Positions 36,147-46,404 of a DNA stretch of 64,000 nt are shown here, one piece after another; positions within the stretch are counted from its first letter, which is position 1, and each line of letters opens with the position of its first letter. Source of the DNA: Candidatus Sulfotelmatobacter sp. (GTDB lineage Bacteria; Vulcanimicrobiota; Vulcanimicrobiia; Vulcanimicrobiales; Vulcanimicrobiaceae); assembly GCA_035504415.1 (NCBI GenBank), contig DATJRY010000017.1, positions 372,001-436,000 on the forward strand, read 5' to 3'. A model generated the notes under the pieces. The model did not search any database and had not been told where the DNA came from. It saw only the letters and a list, made by a program, of their open reading frames with translations. A program made the translations under genes and the position numbers.

Positions 36147-38153
36147 GTGCGTCTGCAGACCTGCGCTTCGCTGGCTGGGCTCGTGGTGGTCGTCCTCGCG
36201 GCAGGCACCGTGCTGCCCGCGCGCGGCGCGGCCACGTCGGCGTTCACGCCCGCGCAGGCCACGCGCGGCGAGTTCATCTTCGTGAAGACCTGCGCGACCT
36301 GTCATGGCGCGCAGCTCGAGGGCGCGGCGGGGCCGCCGCTACAAGGCGCGAGCTTCGGCACCTCGCTGACGACGGGCCACCTGACGACCGCGACGCTGTA
36401 CGCCTTCATCCGCGGCAGCATGCCGATGAACGCGCCGGGGAGCCTGACCCCGCAGCAGTATCTCGACGTGCTGGCGTTCATCCTGAGCAAGAACGGGTAT
36501 CCGTCCGGCGACCGCCCGCTCGGCGAGAGTTCGCTCGCGCAGGTCGCGCTGCTGCCGTTTCCACGCAACGCCGCCAACCCGGCGCCGGCGCTGACGGCGG
36601 CGCCGCGGTCGTCCGCGCACGTACCGGCCGGCGCGCGGGTCACGCTCGACGACGCGGCGCTGCGCGCCGCGCCGCGCGACGCGAACGACTGGCCGTTGCC
36701 GGGACGCACGTACGACAACGAGCGCTACTCGCCGCTGGCGCAGATCACGACCGCGAACGTCGGCCGGCTGACGCCGGCCGCGATCGTCCACACCGGGATG
36801 TTCGCCAGCTTCGAGACGACGCCGCTGGTCGCCGACGGCGTCATGTACATCACCACGCCGGTCGTCGGCCACCGCATGAAGATCATGGCCGTGAACGCCG
36901 CCACCGGTGCGACGCTGTGGAGCACGTCGTACGCGATCGGCTACTTCAAGGGCTGCTGCGGGGCCAACAACCGCGGTCCGGCGCTGGCCTACGGTAACCT
37001 CTACGTGACGACCATGGACGCCAAGCTGGTCGCGTTCGACGCGCGCACTGGCGCGGAGCGCTGGGAGACCCGCGTCGCGGACCCGCACGCCGGCTACTCC
37101 GAGAGCATGGCGCCGCAGATCGACGACGGCGAAGTCATCGTCGGCAGCGCGGGCGGCGAGTGGGCGCTGCGCGGCTTCATCGCCGCCTACGACGCGCACA
37201 CCGGCAAGCAGCGCTGGCGCTGGTACACGACCGATCCCAAGAGCTTCGCCGGCGACTCCTGGAAGCACGGTGGCGGCACGGTGTGGACGACGCCCGCGCT
37301 CGATCCGCGCACGGGGCTCGTGATCTTCGGCGTCGGCAACCCCAACCCGGACATCTTCGGATCGGTGCGGGCCGGCGACAACCGCTACACCGACAGCATC
37401 GTCGCCCTGGACGCGCGCACCGGCCGCCTGCGCTGGTACTATCAGGAGGTCAAGCACGACGTCTGGGACTACGACGCCGCCAGCAACGTCGTGCTCTTCG
37501 ACGTGCGCAACCACGGGCGTACGATCCATGCCGCGGGCGAGGCCGGCAAGGTCGGGTGGTTCTTCATCGTCGACCGCGCGACGGGAAAGCTGATTCGCAA
37601 GTCGGCCCCGTACGTGCGAATGAACGCCAACATGTTCGGACTGCACCACGTGCTGCCGGGCGCCAACGGCGGCTCGGAGTGGTCGCCGCCCGCGTACTCG
37701 CCGCGCACCCACGACGTCTACGTGCTCGGCATCAATCAGCTGATGGACTTCAAACCGTCGACCGTCACGCACGCGCCGGGCTTCATGAACGTCGGCAGCG
37801 TCTTCACGAGCACCTACAAGCCGACCGTCCAAACCGGAACCTTCAGCGCGATCGACACGCAGACCGGCAAGATCGCCTGGCAGCACCCGACGGCGAAGCC
37901 GCTGATCGGCGGCGCGCTGGCGACGGCCGGCGACCTGGTCTTCGTCGGCGAGGGCACGGGGACGCTGGACGCCTTCGACGCGCGCACCGGGCGCGAGCTC
38001 TGGCACCACACGTTTCCGTGCGGGGTCGATGCGCCGCCGATCTCGTACGCGGTCGACGGCGTGCAGTACGTCGCCGTCGCGGCCGGCGGCAACTTCCAGT
38101 TGAACTACGCGCGCGGCGACGAGGTCGCGATCTTCCGGCTGCCGCGGCGCTAG
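36147..38153 (+). CDS. Cytochrome c-fused PQQ-type quinoprotein dehydrogenase
   Basis: 668 residues from GTG, with a signal peptide (about 1-30). An N-terminal cytochrome c domain has CATCH (C49, C52, H53) and a Met-rich segment (GSMPMNAPG) for the axial ligand. Then follows a beta-propeller of PQQ quinoproteins: repeated W-motifs such as DARTGAERWETRV, DAHTGKQRWRW, DARTGRLRWYY and DARTGRELWHH. The adjacent cysteines C270-C271 (KGCCGANNRG) match the vicinal disulfide of methanol/alcohol dehydrogenases, supporting true PQQ binding. The heme domain is N-terminal here, the reverse of most quinohemoprotein alcohol dehydrogenases. Periplasmic; the alcohol or sugar substrate is unknown. Confidence 0.9.
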   Translation: MRLQTCASLAGLVVVVLAAGTVLPARGAATSAFTPAQATRGEFIFVKTCATCHGAQLEGAAGPPLQGASFGTSLTTGHLTTATLYAFIRGSMPMNAPGSLTPQQYLDVLAFILSKNGYPSGDRPLGESSLAQVALLPFPRNAANPAPALTAAPRSSAHVPAGARVTLDDAALRAAPRDANDWPLPGRTYDNERYSPLAQITTANVGRLTPAAIVHTGMFASFETTPLVADGVMYITTPVVGHRMKIMAVNAATGATLWSTSYAIGYFKGCCGANNRGPALAYGNLYVTTMDAKLVAFDARTGAERWETRVADPHAGYSESMAPQIDDGEVIVGSAGGEWALRGFIAAYDAHTGKQRWRWYTTDPKSFAGDSWKHGGGTVWTTPALDPRTGLVIFGVGNPNPDIFGSVRAGDNRYTDSIVALDARTGRLRWYYQEVKHDVWDYDAASNVVLFDVRNHGRTIHAAGEAGKVGWFFIVDRATGKLIRKSAPYVRMNANMFGLHHVLPGANGGSEWSPPAYSPRTHDVYVLGINQLMDFKPSTVTHAPGFMNVGSVFTSTYKPTVQTGTFSAIDTQTGKIAWQHPTAKPLIGGALATAGDLVFVGEGTGTLDAFDARTGRELWHHTFPCGVDAPPISYAVDGVQYVAVAAGGNFQLNYARGDEVAIFRLPRR

Positions 38154-38351
38154 CTACGGCGCGCGGTGGCTGCCGGCGCGCGTCTTGGCGACGCGCGCCG
38201 GCGTGCGCGGCGCTTCGGTGCGCGCGACCGACGCGTAGACCTCGTCTCGTCCGAGCATACAGTCGCACTGCAGGTTTTTCCCATGACACCCGTCGGGATA
38301 GTGCAGCGAGGCCGTGTGCCGGCAGCTCGGGCAGAGCATCAGATAGTCCAC
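38154..38351 (-). CDS. Small putative zinc-ribbon protein
   Basis: 65 residues from GTG at 38351 (61 from ATG at 38339). The N-terminus has LCPSCRHTAS and GCHGKNLQCDC, a C-x2-C plus C...C-x-C arrangement with two His that would hold a zinc ion. The tail is basic (ARVAKTRAGSHRAP). Its TAG stop abuts the TAG of the convergent quinoprotein gene exactly. GGTGGGG lies 8-10 bases before the GTG. It is short and the evidence is the cysteine pattern alone; the function is unknown. Confidence 0.5.
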   Translation of the reverse strand: MDYLMLCPSCRHTASLHYPDGCHGKNLQCDCMLGRDEVYASVARTEAPRTPARVAKTRAGSHRAP

Positions 38352-38530
38352 GCGTTTGACCCCACCGATTCCACACAACAGCGCGCCGACGGATCGGTCT
38401 CCCGGCCCCGCCGGGACGTCGACGCACCTGCTCAGATACCCGGCGCCGCGCGCGCGAAAACGCAGGCAAGCAGGCTGCCGTCGGGCGATAATCGCGCGCC
38501 GCGCGCGGGTACAACGTACGCCAACGCACC

Positions 38531-38974
38531 ATGAACACCACACGCACGCTCACCGGCATCGTCCTGGCCGCCTCGCTCGCCACCCTCGGCATGCGACCCG
38601 CTCCGGCATCGGCCAACGCGACCGGCTGGATCATCGGTGGCGCGGCCGCCGCCGCCGGCACGCTCTTGATCATCAACCACAACAAGAAGGTGCACGAGAA
38701 GTACGCCGCCTACGATCACGAGGTCGCGGCGGAGCAGGCCGCGGCGAACAATGCGCAGGCCGCGTACGCCGCCGAGCACCAGGCGTACGTGCACGAAGCG
38801 GCGCTGGTCGCCGAGTACAAGCACGAGACCGCGGTGCAGCACCGCATCGTCGTCGGGCTCGAGCAGCAGCTGCGCGAGCGCGGCCGGCCGGCCGGCCAGG
38901 TCGCGTCCAGCGGCCGCGCGCCCGCGACGCTGAAGCCGGCCGCCGACGGCTCCTACGGCTGGGGCACGCTCTGA
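38531..38974 (+). CDS. Hypothetical secreted protein with coiled-coil
   Basis: 147 residues. An N-terminal signal peptide (LTGIVLAASLATLGM, cleavage near ASANA) is followed by a short hydrophobic glycine/alanine helix (GWIIGGAAAAAGTLLII) and a His/Glu/Ala-rich helical, probably coiled-coil, region (about 52-120). The tail is Pro/Gly-rich and ends GSYGWGTL. It resembles small YMGG/Gly-zipper-type envelope proteins but has no recognised domain. It is followed 2 bases later by a lipoprotein gene, suggesting an operon. Confidence 0.65.
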   Translation: MNTTRTLTGIVLAASLATLGMRPAPASANATGWIIGGAAAAAGTLLIINHNKKVHEKYAAYDHEVAAEQAAANNAQAAYAAEHQAYVHEAALVAEYKHETAVQHRIVVGLEQQLRERGRPAGQVASSGRAPATLKPAADGSYGWGTL

Positions 38975-38976
38975 CG

Positions 38977-39345
38977 ATGCGCGCGCCGGCGCTCGTCGCG
39001 GCGATCGCGTTCGCGGCGCTCGTCGCGGGCTGCTCGCGGCCCACCGGGCCGCAGCAGTTGGCGGTCGCCACGACGCGCGCGGTGTACGCGAACAACGTGA
39101 ACGCGGCGGTCGCGAACTTCGAGCCGGCGCTGCGCAGTCAGGTCACGAGCGCGTCGGTCGCGCAGCTCTCCGACGCGATGCACGCGATGGGCGCGATGCA
39201 CGGGTTCAGCGTCGCCGGCAGCACGCCGGCGCAAGGGCGCTACGACTACACGGTCGCCTTCGACAAAGGCCGGATGTTGGTTCAGCTTCGGCTCGACGGC
39301 GACCGGCGCATCGCGGCGTACCGCATCACGCCGCTGGCGCAGTAG
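38977..39345 (+). CDS. Small lipoprotein, DUF3887-like
   Basis: 122 residues with a clear lipobox, LVAGC (Cys20). The mature part alternates helix and strand, with a final beta section (YDYTVAFDKGRMLVQLRLDGDRRIAAYRI) of the kind seen in DUF3887/SnoaL-like small domains. The segment VNAAVANFEPALRSQVT fits the family N-terminal helix. The function is unknown; it is anchored to a membrane on the outer side of the cytoplasmic membrane. It is co-transcribed with the preceding secreted protein. Confidence 0.65.
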   Translation: MRAPALVAAIAFAALVAGCSRPTGPQQLAVATTRAVYANNVNAAVANFEPALRSQVTSASVAQLSDAMHAMGAMHGFSVAGSTPAQGRYDYTVAFDKGRMLVQLRLDGDRRIAAYRITPLAQ

Positions 39346-39392
39346 CGCGGGCGGGCGCCAGGACGCGGCCGCCCCGCCGCCAAGTCGTCCGC

Positions 39393-41173
<1,781 letters not shown>

Positions 41174-41177
<4 letters not shown>

Positions 41178-42979
41178 CGGCGGTGGCCACCGCGGCTGCG
41201 CCGGTTGCGCCGCGCCGCCGCGAGCTCGATTTCCAGCTCTACGACGTGCTCGACCTCGAAGAGCTGCTGCGCTTTCCGTACTACGCCGAGCACGACCGCG
41301 CGACCGTCGACGGCATCCTCGACACCGCCTACGCGATCGCCGGCGAGGTCTACGCGCCGTTCGCCGCCGCGCTCGACGCCTACCCGTTCCGGCTCGTCGA
41401 CGGTGAGGTCGCGATGCCCGACGCGCTCAAGGCCGCCGTGCGCGCGTACGTCGACGCCGGCTTCGTCGGCGCGACCTTTTCGGCCGAGGACGGCGGCCTG
41501 CAGCTGCCCGACACCGTCACCTCGGCGGCCGGGCTCGTCTTCTCGGCCGCCAACAACGGGGCCAACGGCTACACGTTCCTGACCATCGGCGCCGCGCATC
41601 TGTTGGCCGCGTTCGCGAACGACGAGCAGCGCGAGCGCTGGATGGCGCCGCTCGTCGAGGGGCGCTACCTGGGCACGATGGCGCTCTCCGAACCGCAAGC
41701 GGGCAGCTCGCTGGGCGACATCACCACCAAGGCCGAACCGGCCGGCGACGGCACGTACCGGCTGACCGGAACGAAGATGTGGATCTCGGCCGCCGAGCAC
41801 GACTTGGCCGAGAACATCGTCAACCTGGTGCTGGCCAAGATCCCCGGCGGACCGCCGGGCGTGAAGGGCAGCTCGCTCTTCATCGTGCCGAAGTATTTGG
41901 TCGACGCGCAGGGCCGGCGCGCGCAGCGCAACGACGTCGTCGTGACCGGGCTCAACCACAAGCTCGGCCAGCGCGGTATCATCAACACGGTGCTGACCTT
42001 CGGTGAGCGCGGTGCGTGCGTCGGCTACCTGGTCGGCGAACCGCACGACGGGATGCGCCAGATGTTCCACATGATGAACGAGGCGCGCATCGCGGTCGGC
42101 GCAGGCGCCAGCGCGCTCAACGTCGCCGCGTACGAGTATGCGTTGCAATACGCCAAAGACCGTCCGCAAGGCCGGCGCTTGACCGACAAGAACCCGCTCG
42201 CGCCGCCGGTGCCGATCGTCGAGCACGCCGACGTCAAACGAATGCTGCTGCGCGCCAAAGCGATCGCCGAAGGCGGGCTGGCGCTGGTGCTGTGGTGCAG
42301 CCGGCTGATCGACGTCACCAAGGCCCACCCCGACGCGCAGGCGCGCACCGACGCCGAGCTGCTGGTCGACGTGCTGACGCCGGTCGCCAAGACCTGGCCC
42401 TCGGAGCGCGGCGTGGAGTGCACGTCGCTTGCGATCCAAGTGCTGGGCGGGTACGGCTACTCGCCGGAGTATCCGGTCGAGCGACACCTGCGCGATCAGC
42501 GCCTCAACCCGATCCACGAAGGCACGACCGGGATTCAAGGGCTCGACCTGCTGGGCCGCAAGCTGCGCCTGCACGACGGCGCGGGCCTGCGGCTGTTCCT
42601 GGCCGCGCTGGCCGGCGAAGTCGATGCGGCGGCCGGCGTCGAGCTGTTGCGCGAGGAGCGCGCCGCGCTGAGCGCGGCGAGCGCGACGCTCGAACGGGTG
42701 ACGCGCGCGCTGCTCGCCGCGCAGCTGACGCTCGGCCCGGAGCGCGCGCTGGCCGAGTCGACCGACTACCTCGACGCGTTCGGCACGCTGGCCGTCGCCG
42801 GCCGCTGGCTGGCGATGGCGCGCGCGGCCGCCGCGTCGCCGCCCGGCGACTTCACCGCCGGCAAGCTCGCCACGTGCCGGTATTTCTTTCGCCACTTCGT
42901 CGCCGATGCGGTCGCGACGCTCGAACGAATCGAGCAGCTCGACGACGTGATCGTCGGCGTCGCACCGGAGATGCTGTAA
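41174..42979 (+). CDS. Acyl-CoA dehydrogenase, long form (AcdA/DmdC-like)
   Basis: FAD enzyme that introduces a 2,3 double bond into acyl-CoA. 601 residues, the long form with an extra C-terminal domain, as in DmdC and long-chain dehydrogenases. It begins at the ATG overlapping the ligase stop. Landmarks: MALSEPQAGSSLGDITTKA (FAD/substrate loop), GTKMWISAAEHDL, QVLGGYGYSPEYPVERHLRDQ and NPIHEGTTGIQGLDLLGRKL, which carries the expected catalytic Glu. The N-terminus (LDLEELLRFPYYAEHDRATV) is characteristic. Context points to beta-oxidation. Confidence 0.95.
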
Positions 42980-42983
42980 GCAC

Positions 42984-43748
42984 ATGGACTTGGGGATCGC
43001 CGGCAAGCTCGCGTTGATCACCGGCGGCAGCTCGGGGATCGGACGGGCCGTCGCGCTCGGCTTGGCGGCCGAGGGCGCGCGCATCGCGGTCGCCGCGCGC
43101 CGCGGCGAGGAGCTCGACGAGGTCGTCGCCGCCGCCCGTGCGGCGGGCAGCCCGCAAGCGCACGGCTACGCGGTCGATCTCACCGACCCGGCCTCGATCG
43201 CCAAGCTGCTCGACCAGATGCGTGCCGCGCAGGGCGATCCGCAGATCGCCGTGCTCAACGGCGGCGGCCCGAAGCCGGGCGCCTTCACCGACATGCAACT
43301 GGCCGACTGGGACGCGGCCTACCAGCTGCTGCTGCGTTCGATGCTGCAGCTGGTCGAAGCGGTGCTGCCGCCGATGCGCGCGGGTAAGTGGGGCCGCATC
43401 GTCAACCTCGCCTCGACCTCGATCAAGGCGCCCATCCCCAACCTCGCGCTCTCGAACACCTTCCGCGCCGGCCTGTTGGGCGCGCTCAAGACGCTCTCGC
43501 GGGAGGTCGCGGCCGACAACGTGACCGTCAACGTCATCGCCACCGGCCGCATCCTGACCGATCGCGCGCGCAGCATGTACAACGATCCCGCCGCGATGCA
43601 GAAAGCCGCCGCGGAGATCCCCGCCAAGCACTTCGCCTCGCCCGAGGAGTACGCGCCGCTGGTGGTGTTCTTGTGCTCGCAGGCCGCCGGCTACGTCACC
43701 GGCACGACGATTCCGATCGACGGCGGTTTGTTGATGGGCCTGAGCTGA
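42984..43748 (+). CDS. SDR-family protein lacking the usual YxxxK catalytic pair
   Basis: 254 residues, FabG-like. NAD(P)-binding TGGSSGIG is at 13-20 and NGGG at 92-95 in place of NNAG. The catalytic region reads STSIKAPIPNLALSNTFRAG (144-163): where canonical SDRs have Tyr-x3-Lys, this protein has L154 and N158. The cofactor fold and the C-terminal TGTTIPIDGGLLMG are intact. A group of SDRs with LxLSN-x2-R is known to me, but its chemistry is not. It lies 4 bases after the acyl-CoA dehydrogenase in the lipid operon, so a beta-hydroxyacyl or enoyl role is plausible but not shown. Confidence 0.9.
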   Translation: MDLGIAGKLALITGGSSGIGRAVALGLAAEGARIAVAARRGEELDEVVAAARAAGSPQAHGYAVDLTDPASIAKLLDQMRAAQGDPQIAVLNGGGPKPGAFTDMQLADWDAAYQLLLRSMLQLVEAVLPPMRAGKWGRIVNLASTSIKAPIPNLALSNTFRAGLLGALKTLSREVAADNVTVNVIATGRILTDRARSMYNDPAAMQKAAAEIPAKHFASPEEYAPLVVFLCSQAAGYVTGTTIPIDGGLLMGLS

Positions 43749-43751
43749 CGC

Positions 43752-44807
43752 TCAGCGCCAGACCGGGTTGACCGCGTAGCGGCTGGGAGCCAGCTGCAGG
43801 TACTGCACGACGCGCGGACGCGTCGCGCGGTTGGGACTGCTGCCGTGCGGCAGCGCGTGGTGCCAGATCACCAGACTGCGCGCGGGCGCCGCGATCGGCA
43901 CCGCGCCTAGCGCGTCGACGCGGTCTTGCCGGCGCGGATCGGCGTCCGGCGGGAGCGACGCCAGCCACGCCTCGACGCGGCGGTGAAAGCCGGGCACGCA
44001 GGTGAACGCGCCTTGGTCCGGCGCGACGTCCTCGAGATAGAGAATCCCCTGCAGTCCGAACGGAATCGGCGGCGTGAGGCTGGTGTCCCAGTGCAGGTGC
44101 GGGCCGGGAAACGTCCAGCCTTCGCGCTCGGGTGGGTTGAAGCCGACCTGGTCGACGTTGGGCCACAGGTCCTCACGGCCCCACAATTGCGCGAAGGCGC
44201 GAAAGACGCGCGGCGCGCGGCGGTTCGCTTCGATCGCCGCGTGCTGCAACAGCGGGACCCAGATGCTGTGGCCTTGCGGTCCGTCGTACCAGCTGTCCGG
44301 CCGTGAACGCTCGGCGCCGACGAACGACCAGATCGCGGCGGCGGCGTCGGCGCACTGCGCCGCCGGGACCGCATCGGGGACGACGACGTAGCCGTGCTCG
44401 GCGAAGAACGCCAGCGCCGCGTCGTCGAGCACCGGCGCCTCGTCGACGCCGGGCGGGGCCCCGACGTCTTCGCCGCGCAGCGCGGCGTTCAAGCGCGCGA
44501 CGTTGTCGGGCGCCAGCCGGGACCCGACGCGTTCCGCGACGGCCGTCTCGAACGCCGCGAAGCTCGGCCACGTATCGTGGGCCAGCGAGAACGCCTCGCG
44601 CAGGTTGAGCCCGAGCCCACGAATGACCAGGTCGTCGCGATCCCACTCGTGCCGATCCTCGTCCGTCTTCGGGAGGCAGGCGCGCGCGCGCATCGTCCGC
44701 GACCACAGGCGTTTGAGGTGCACGACCCCGAGCGCGCCGAGGTCTTCCGCGTCGGCCAGGTCGGGCGGTCGAGGAGGGTTCGTCTCGGGGCGAGTAGCCG
44801 CCGTCAT
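43752..44807 (-). CDS. Phytanoyl-CoA dioxygenase (PhyH)-like Fe(II)/2-oxoglutarate oxygenase
   Basis: 351 residues from the ATG at 44807. The PhyH-like double-stranded beta-helix is in the C-terminal two thirds. HLHWDTS gives the H-x-D iron ligands, and VIWHHALPHGSSPNRATRPRVVQYLQ supplies the distal His and the Arg for 2-oxoglutarate. The GYVVVPDAVPAAQCADAAAA segment is the usual N-terminal lead-in. A helical N-terminal extension of about 120 residues precedes it. Members hydroxylate acyl-CoAs or small metabolites. The gene converges on the SDR gene with 3 bases between, and its start overlaps that of marC. Confidence 0.85.
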   Translation of the reverse strand: MTAATRPETNPPRPPDLADAEDLGALGVVHLKRLWSRTMRARACLPKTDEDRHEWDRDDLVIRGLGLNLREAFSLAHDTWPSFAAFETAVAERVGSRLAPDNVARLNAALRGEDVGAPPGVDEAPVLDDAALAFFAEHGYVVVPDAVPAAQCADAAAAIWSFVGAERSRPDSWYDGPQGHSIWVPLLQHAAIEANRRAPRVFRAFAQLWGREDLWPNVDQVGFNPPEREGWTFPGPHLHWDTSLTPPIPFGLQGILYLEDVAPDQGAFTCVPGFHRRVEAWLASLPPDADPRRQDRVDALGAVPIAAPARSLVIWHHALPHGSSPNRATRPRVVQYLQLAPSRYAVNPVWR

Positions 44808-45444
44808 GGACGTCCGCTTCGCCGCGACCGCGCTCGCCACCGCGTTCACGATCATCGACCCGATCGGGATGATCCCGCTGACGCTCTCGGCGACCGCGCG
44901 CGCCACGCCGGTGCAGCGTTCGGCGATCGTCGACCGGGCCGTGCTGGTGGCCGCCGGCGTGATGCTGTTCATGGCCGTCCTGGGCCGCGCGCTGCTCAGC
45001 TACCTGGGGATCACCCTGCCGGCGTTCACGATCGCCGGTGGCATCCTGCTGCTGCTGATCGCGATCGACATGCTGTTCGCGCGTCCGGTCGGCGCGAAGG
45101 GGACGCAAGCCGAGGAGCGCGAGGCGGCCGAGACGCTCAACCCCGCCGTCTTCCCGCTGGCGGTGCCGATGATCGCCGGACCCGGCACGATCGCGACGAT
45201 CTTGCTCCTGGTGAGCCTCGCGCACGGCGATCGCGAACGGCTGCTGGTGGTGTTCGGCGCGTTCGTGGCGGCGCTGATCGTCACGTGGGCGTGCATGCGC
45301 GGCGCGACGCTGGTGCTGCGCGCGATCGGCAAGACCGGCATCCACGTCGTCACCCGGCTGCTCGGGATCATCCTCGCGGCGCTGGCGGTGCAGTTCATGC
45401 TCAACGGCATCCTCGAGTCGCCGCTCTTCCCGCACGGCGGATGA
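44806..45444 (+). CDS. MarC-family integral membrane protein
   Basis: 212 residues, about six membrane helices, UPF0056/MarC family. Signatures: TIIDPIGMIPLTLS, FTIAGGILLLLIAIDML and AVFPLAVPMIAGPGTIAT. The role is unsettled; E. coli MarC was once linked to multiple antibiotic resistance, but that was not confirmed. The start is the ATG at 44806, one base from the divergent PhyH ATG (CATG overlap), so no leader is available outside the neighbouring coding sequence. The stop lies 9 bases from the convergent SRPBCC gene. Confidence 0.93.
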   Translation: MDVRFAATALATAFTIIDPIGMIPLTLSATARATPVQRSAIVDRAVLVAAGVMLFMAVLGRALLSYLGITLPAFTIAGGILLLLIAIDMLFARPVGAKGTQAEEREAAETLNPAVFPLAVPMIAGPGTIATILLLVSLAHGDRERLLVVFGAFVAALIVTWACMRGATLVLRAIGKTGIHVVTRLLGIILAALAVQFMLNGILESPLFPHGG

Positions 45445-45453
45445 GGCTGAGCG

Positions 45454-45900
45454 CTACGCGTCGGACGCCACGTCGGCCAGGTGGTCCAAGATGATGCCCC
45501 AGCCTCGCGTATGGCCCTCGTGCATCGCGAGCGTGGGCAGACGCTCGTGCGTCAGCACGAGATCGGTCTCGTCGCCGCGCGAGGTGAGCTCGAGGGTGAC
45601 CAGCGTGTCCACGCCGTCGGTCAGCGGACCGGTCCAGGTGAACACGAGCTTGCGCGGCCGGTCGATCTGCACGTAGGTGCCGGACACCTCGCGCCGGGAG
45701 TCCTGCGATGACATGACCAGGCTGAAGGCTCCGCCGGGGCGCAGGTCGCAGGTCGCTTTGCAATCGACCGGGCCCGGATAGGGGCTCATCCAGCGGACCA
45801 TCAGCTCGGGTTTGGTCCACAGGTCGAAGATCTGCTCGGCGCCGGCGCGCACGCGGCGGCGTATCCGCACGGTCGGTCCCGTCGCGTCATCGCGAACCAT
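45454..45900 (-). CDS. SRPBCC/AHSA1-family protein
   Basis: 148 residues of the AHSA1/CalC-like START fold: IRRRVRAGAEQIFDLWTKPE, RPGGAFSLVM, VSGTYVQIDRPRKLVFTWT and a C-terminal helix with GWGIILDHLA. Such proteins bind hydrophobic ligands and are very often the partner gene of ArsR regulators. It is so here: the start overlaps the 3' end of the ArsR gene by 14 bases, so the two are co-translated. The ligand is unknown. Confidence 0.92.
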   Translation of the reverse strand: MVRDDATGPTVRIRRRVRAGAEQIFDLWTKPELMVRWMSPYPGPVDCKATCDLRPGGAFSLVMSSQDSRREVSGTYVQIDRPRKLVFTWTGPLTDGVDTLVTLELTSRGDETDLVLTHERLPTLAMHEGHTRGWGIILDHLADVASDA

Positions 45901-46285
45901 GCTTGCGATCCTTCCGGCGTGACGTGCCTTCGCTCTCGAGCTCGCGCAGCACGGACTCCATGGCGTCGAGCCGGTGTTCCCAATACGAGCGCGTCCGCTC
46001 GATCCAGCCGTCGACCTCGTCCAGCGAACGAACGTTGATGGAGAGAATGTGGTCGCGGCCCCGCTTGTGCCGCTCGATCACGCCGCTCGCTTCCAGCACG
46101 CGGATGTGCTTCGACACCGCGTTCAACGACATGTGGAAGGGCTGGGCGACCTCGGTCACCCGCGCCTCGCCGCGCGAGAGCCGCTCGATGATCGCCCGTC
46201 GCGTCGGATCGGCCAGCGCGGCAAACACCGCGTCCAGGCGCGCGGTGCGCGACGCGGGCGTCCTCCCGGCTTCGATCTTGGTCAT
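45887..46285 (-). CDS. ArsR-family winged-helix repressor
   Basis: 132 residues from the ATG at 46285 (an in-frame GTG at 46297 is possible). ALADPTRRAIIERLSRGEARVTEV and HMSLNAVSKHIRVLEASGVI make the winged helix; the recognition helix is LNAVSKHIRVLE. No metal-binding Cys motif (ELCVCDL) is present, so it is the non-metal ArsR-SRPBCC type. It is divergent from the secreted hydrolase at 46405, and the 20-bp palindrome at 46360-46379 lies between, a likely operator controlling both directions. Confidence 0.94.
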   Translation of the reverse strand: MTKIEAGRTPASRTARLDAVFAALADPTRRAIIERLSRGEARVTEVAQPFHMSLNAVSKHIRVLEASGVIERHKRGRDHILSINVRSLDEVDGWIERTRSYWEHRLDAMESVLRELESEGTSRRKDRKHGSR

Positions 46286-46318
46286 GTGTCCGCCCACGTG
46301 ATGCTCGCTGCTGCTGAT

Positions 46319-46324
46319 ATTCTA
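46319..46324 (-). promoter_or_regulatory. Possible -10 box of the arsR gene
   Basis: On the minus strand TAGAAT lies 34 bases before the arsR ATG. No good -35 is seen 17 bp further upstream, which fits a weak, self-limited regulator promoter. Confidence 0.3.
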
Positions 46325-46332
46325 CCCGAAGG

Positions 46333-46362
46333 TTGACAATCCGTCGAGCTCGGGCTTATATT
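46333..46362 (+). promoter_or_regulatory. Sigma-70-type promoter of the secreted hydrolase gene
   Basis: TTGACA (46333-46338), an 18-base spacer and TATATT (46357-46362) form a near-consensus promoter, rare in this GC-rich DNA. The -10 is overlapped by the palindromic operator, so repressor binding would block RNA polymerase. Confidence 0.7.
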
Positions 46363-46379
46363 CAACCTATAGGTTGAAT
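46360..46379. promoter_or_regulatory. 20-bp perfect palindrome, probable ArsR operator
   Basis: ATTCAACCTATAGGTTGAAT is its own reverse complement. It overlaps the -10 of the hydrolase promoter and lies in the arsR-hydrolase intergenic region. A half-site AGGTTGA also occurs at 46330-46336, next to the -35. Inverted CAACC/GGTTG arms suit a winged-helix dimer. Confidence 0.75.
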
Positions 46380-46404
46380 TATTTCGATCATGAAGGAGAG
46401 CTCG

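Noticed and set aside
44808-44972. N-terminal extension of the PhyH-like frame
   Set aside because: The residues before the ATG at 44807 are the antisense of MarC, which is certain, and do not resemble the PhyH family.
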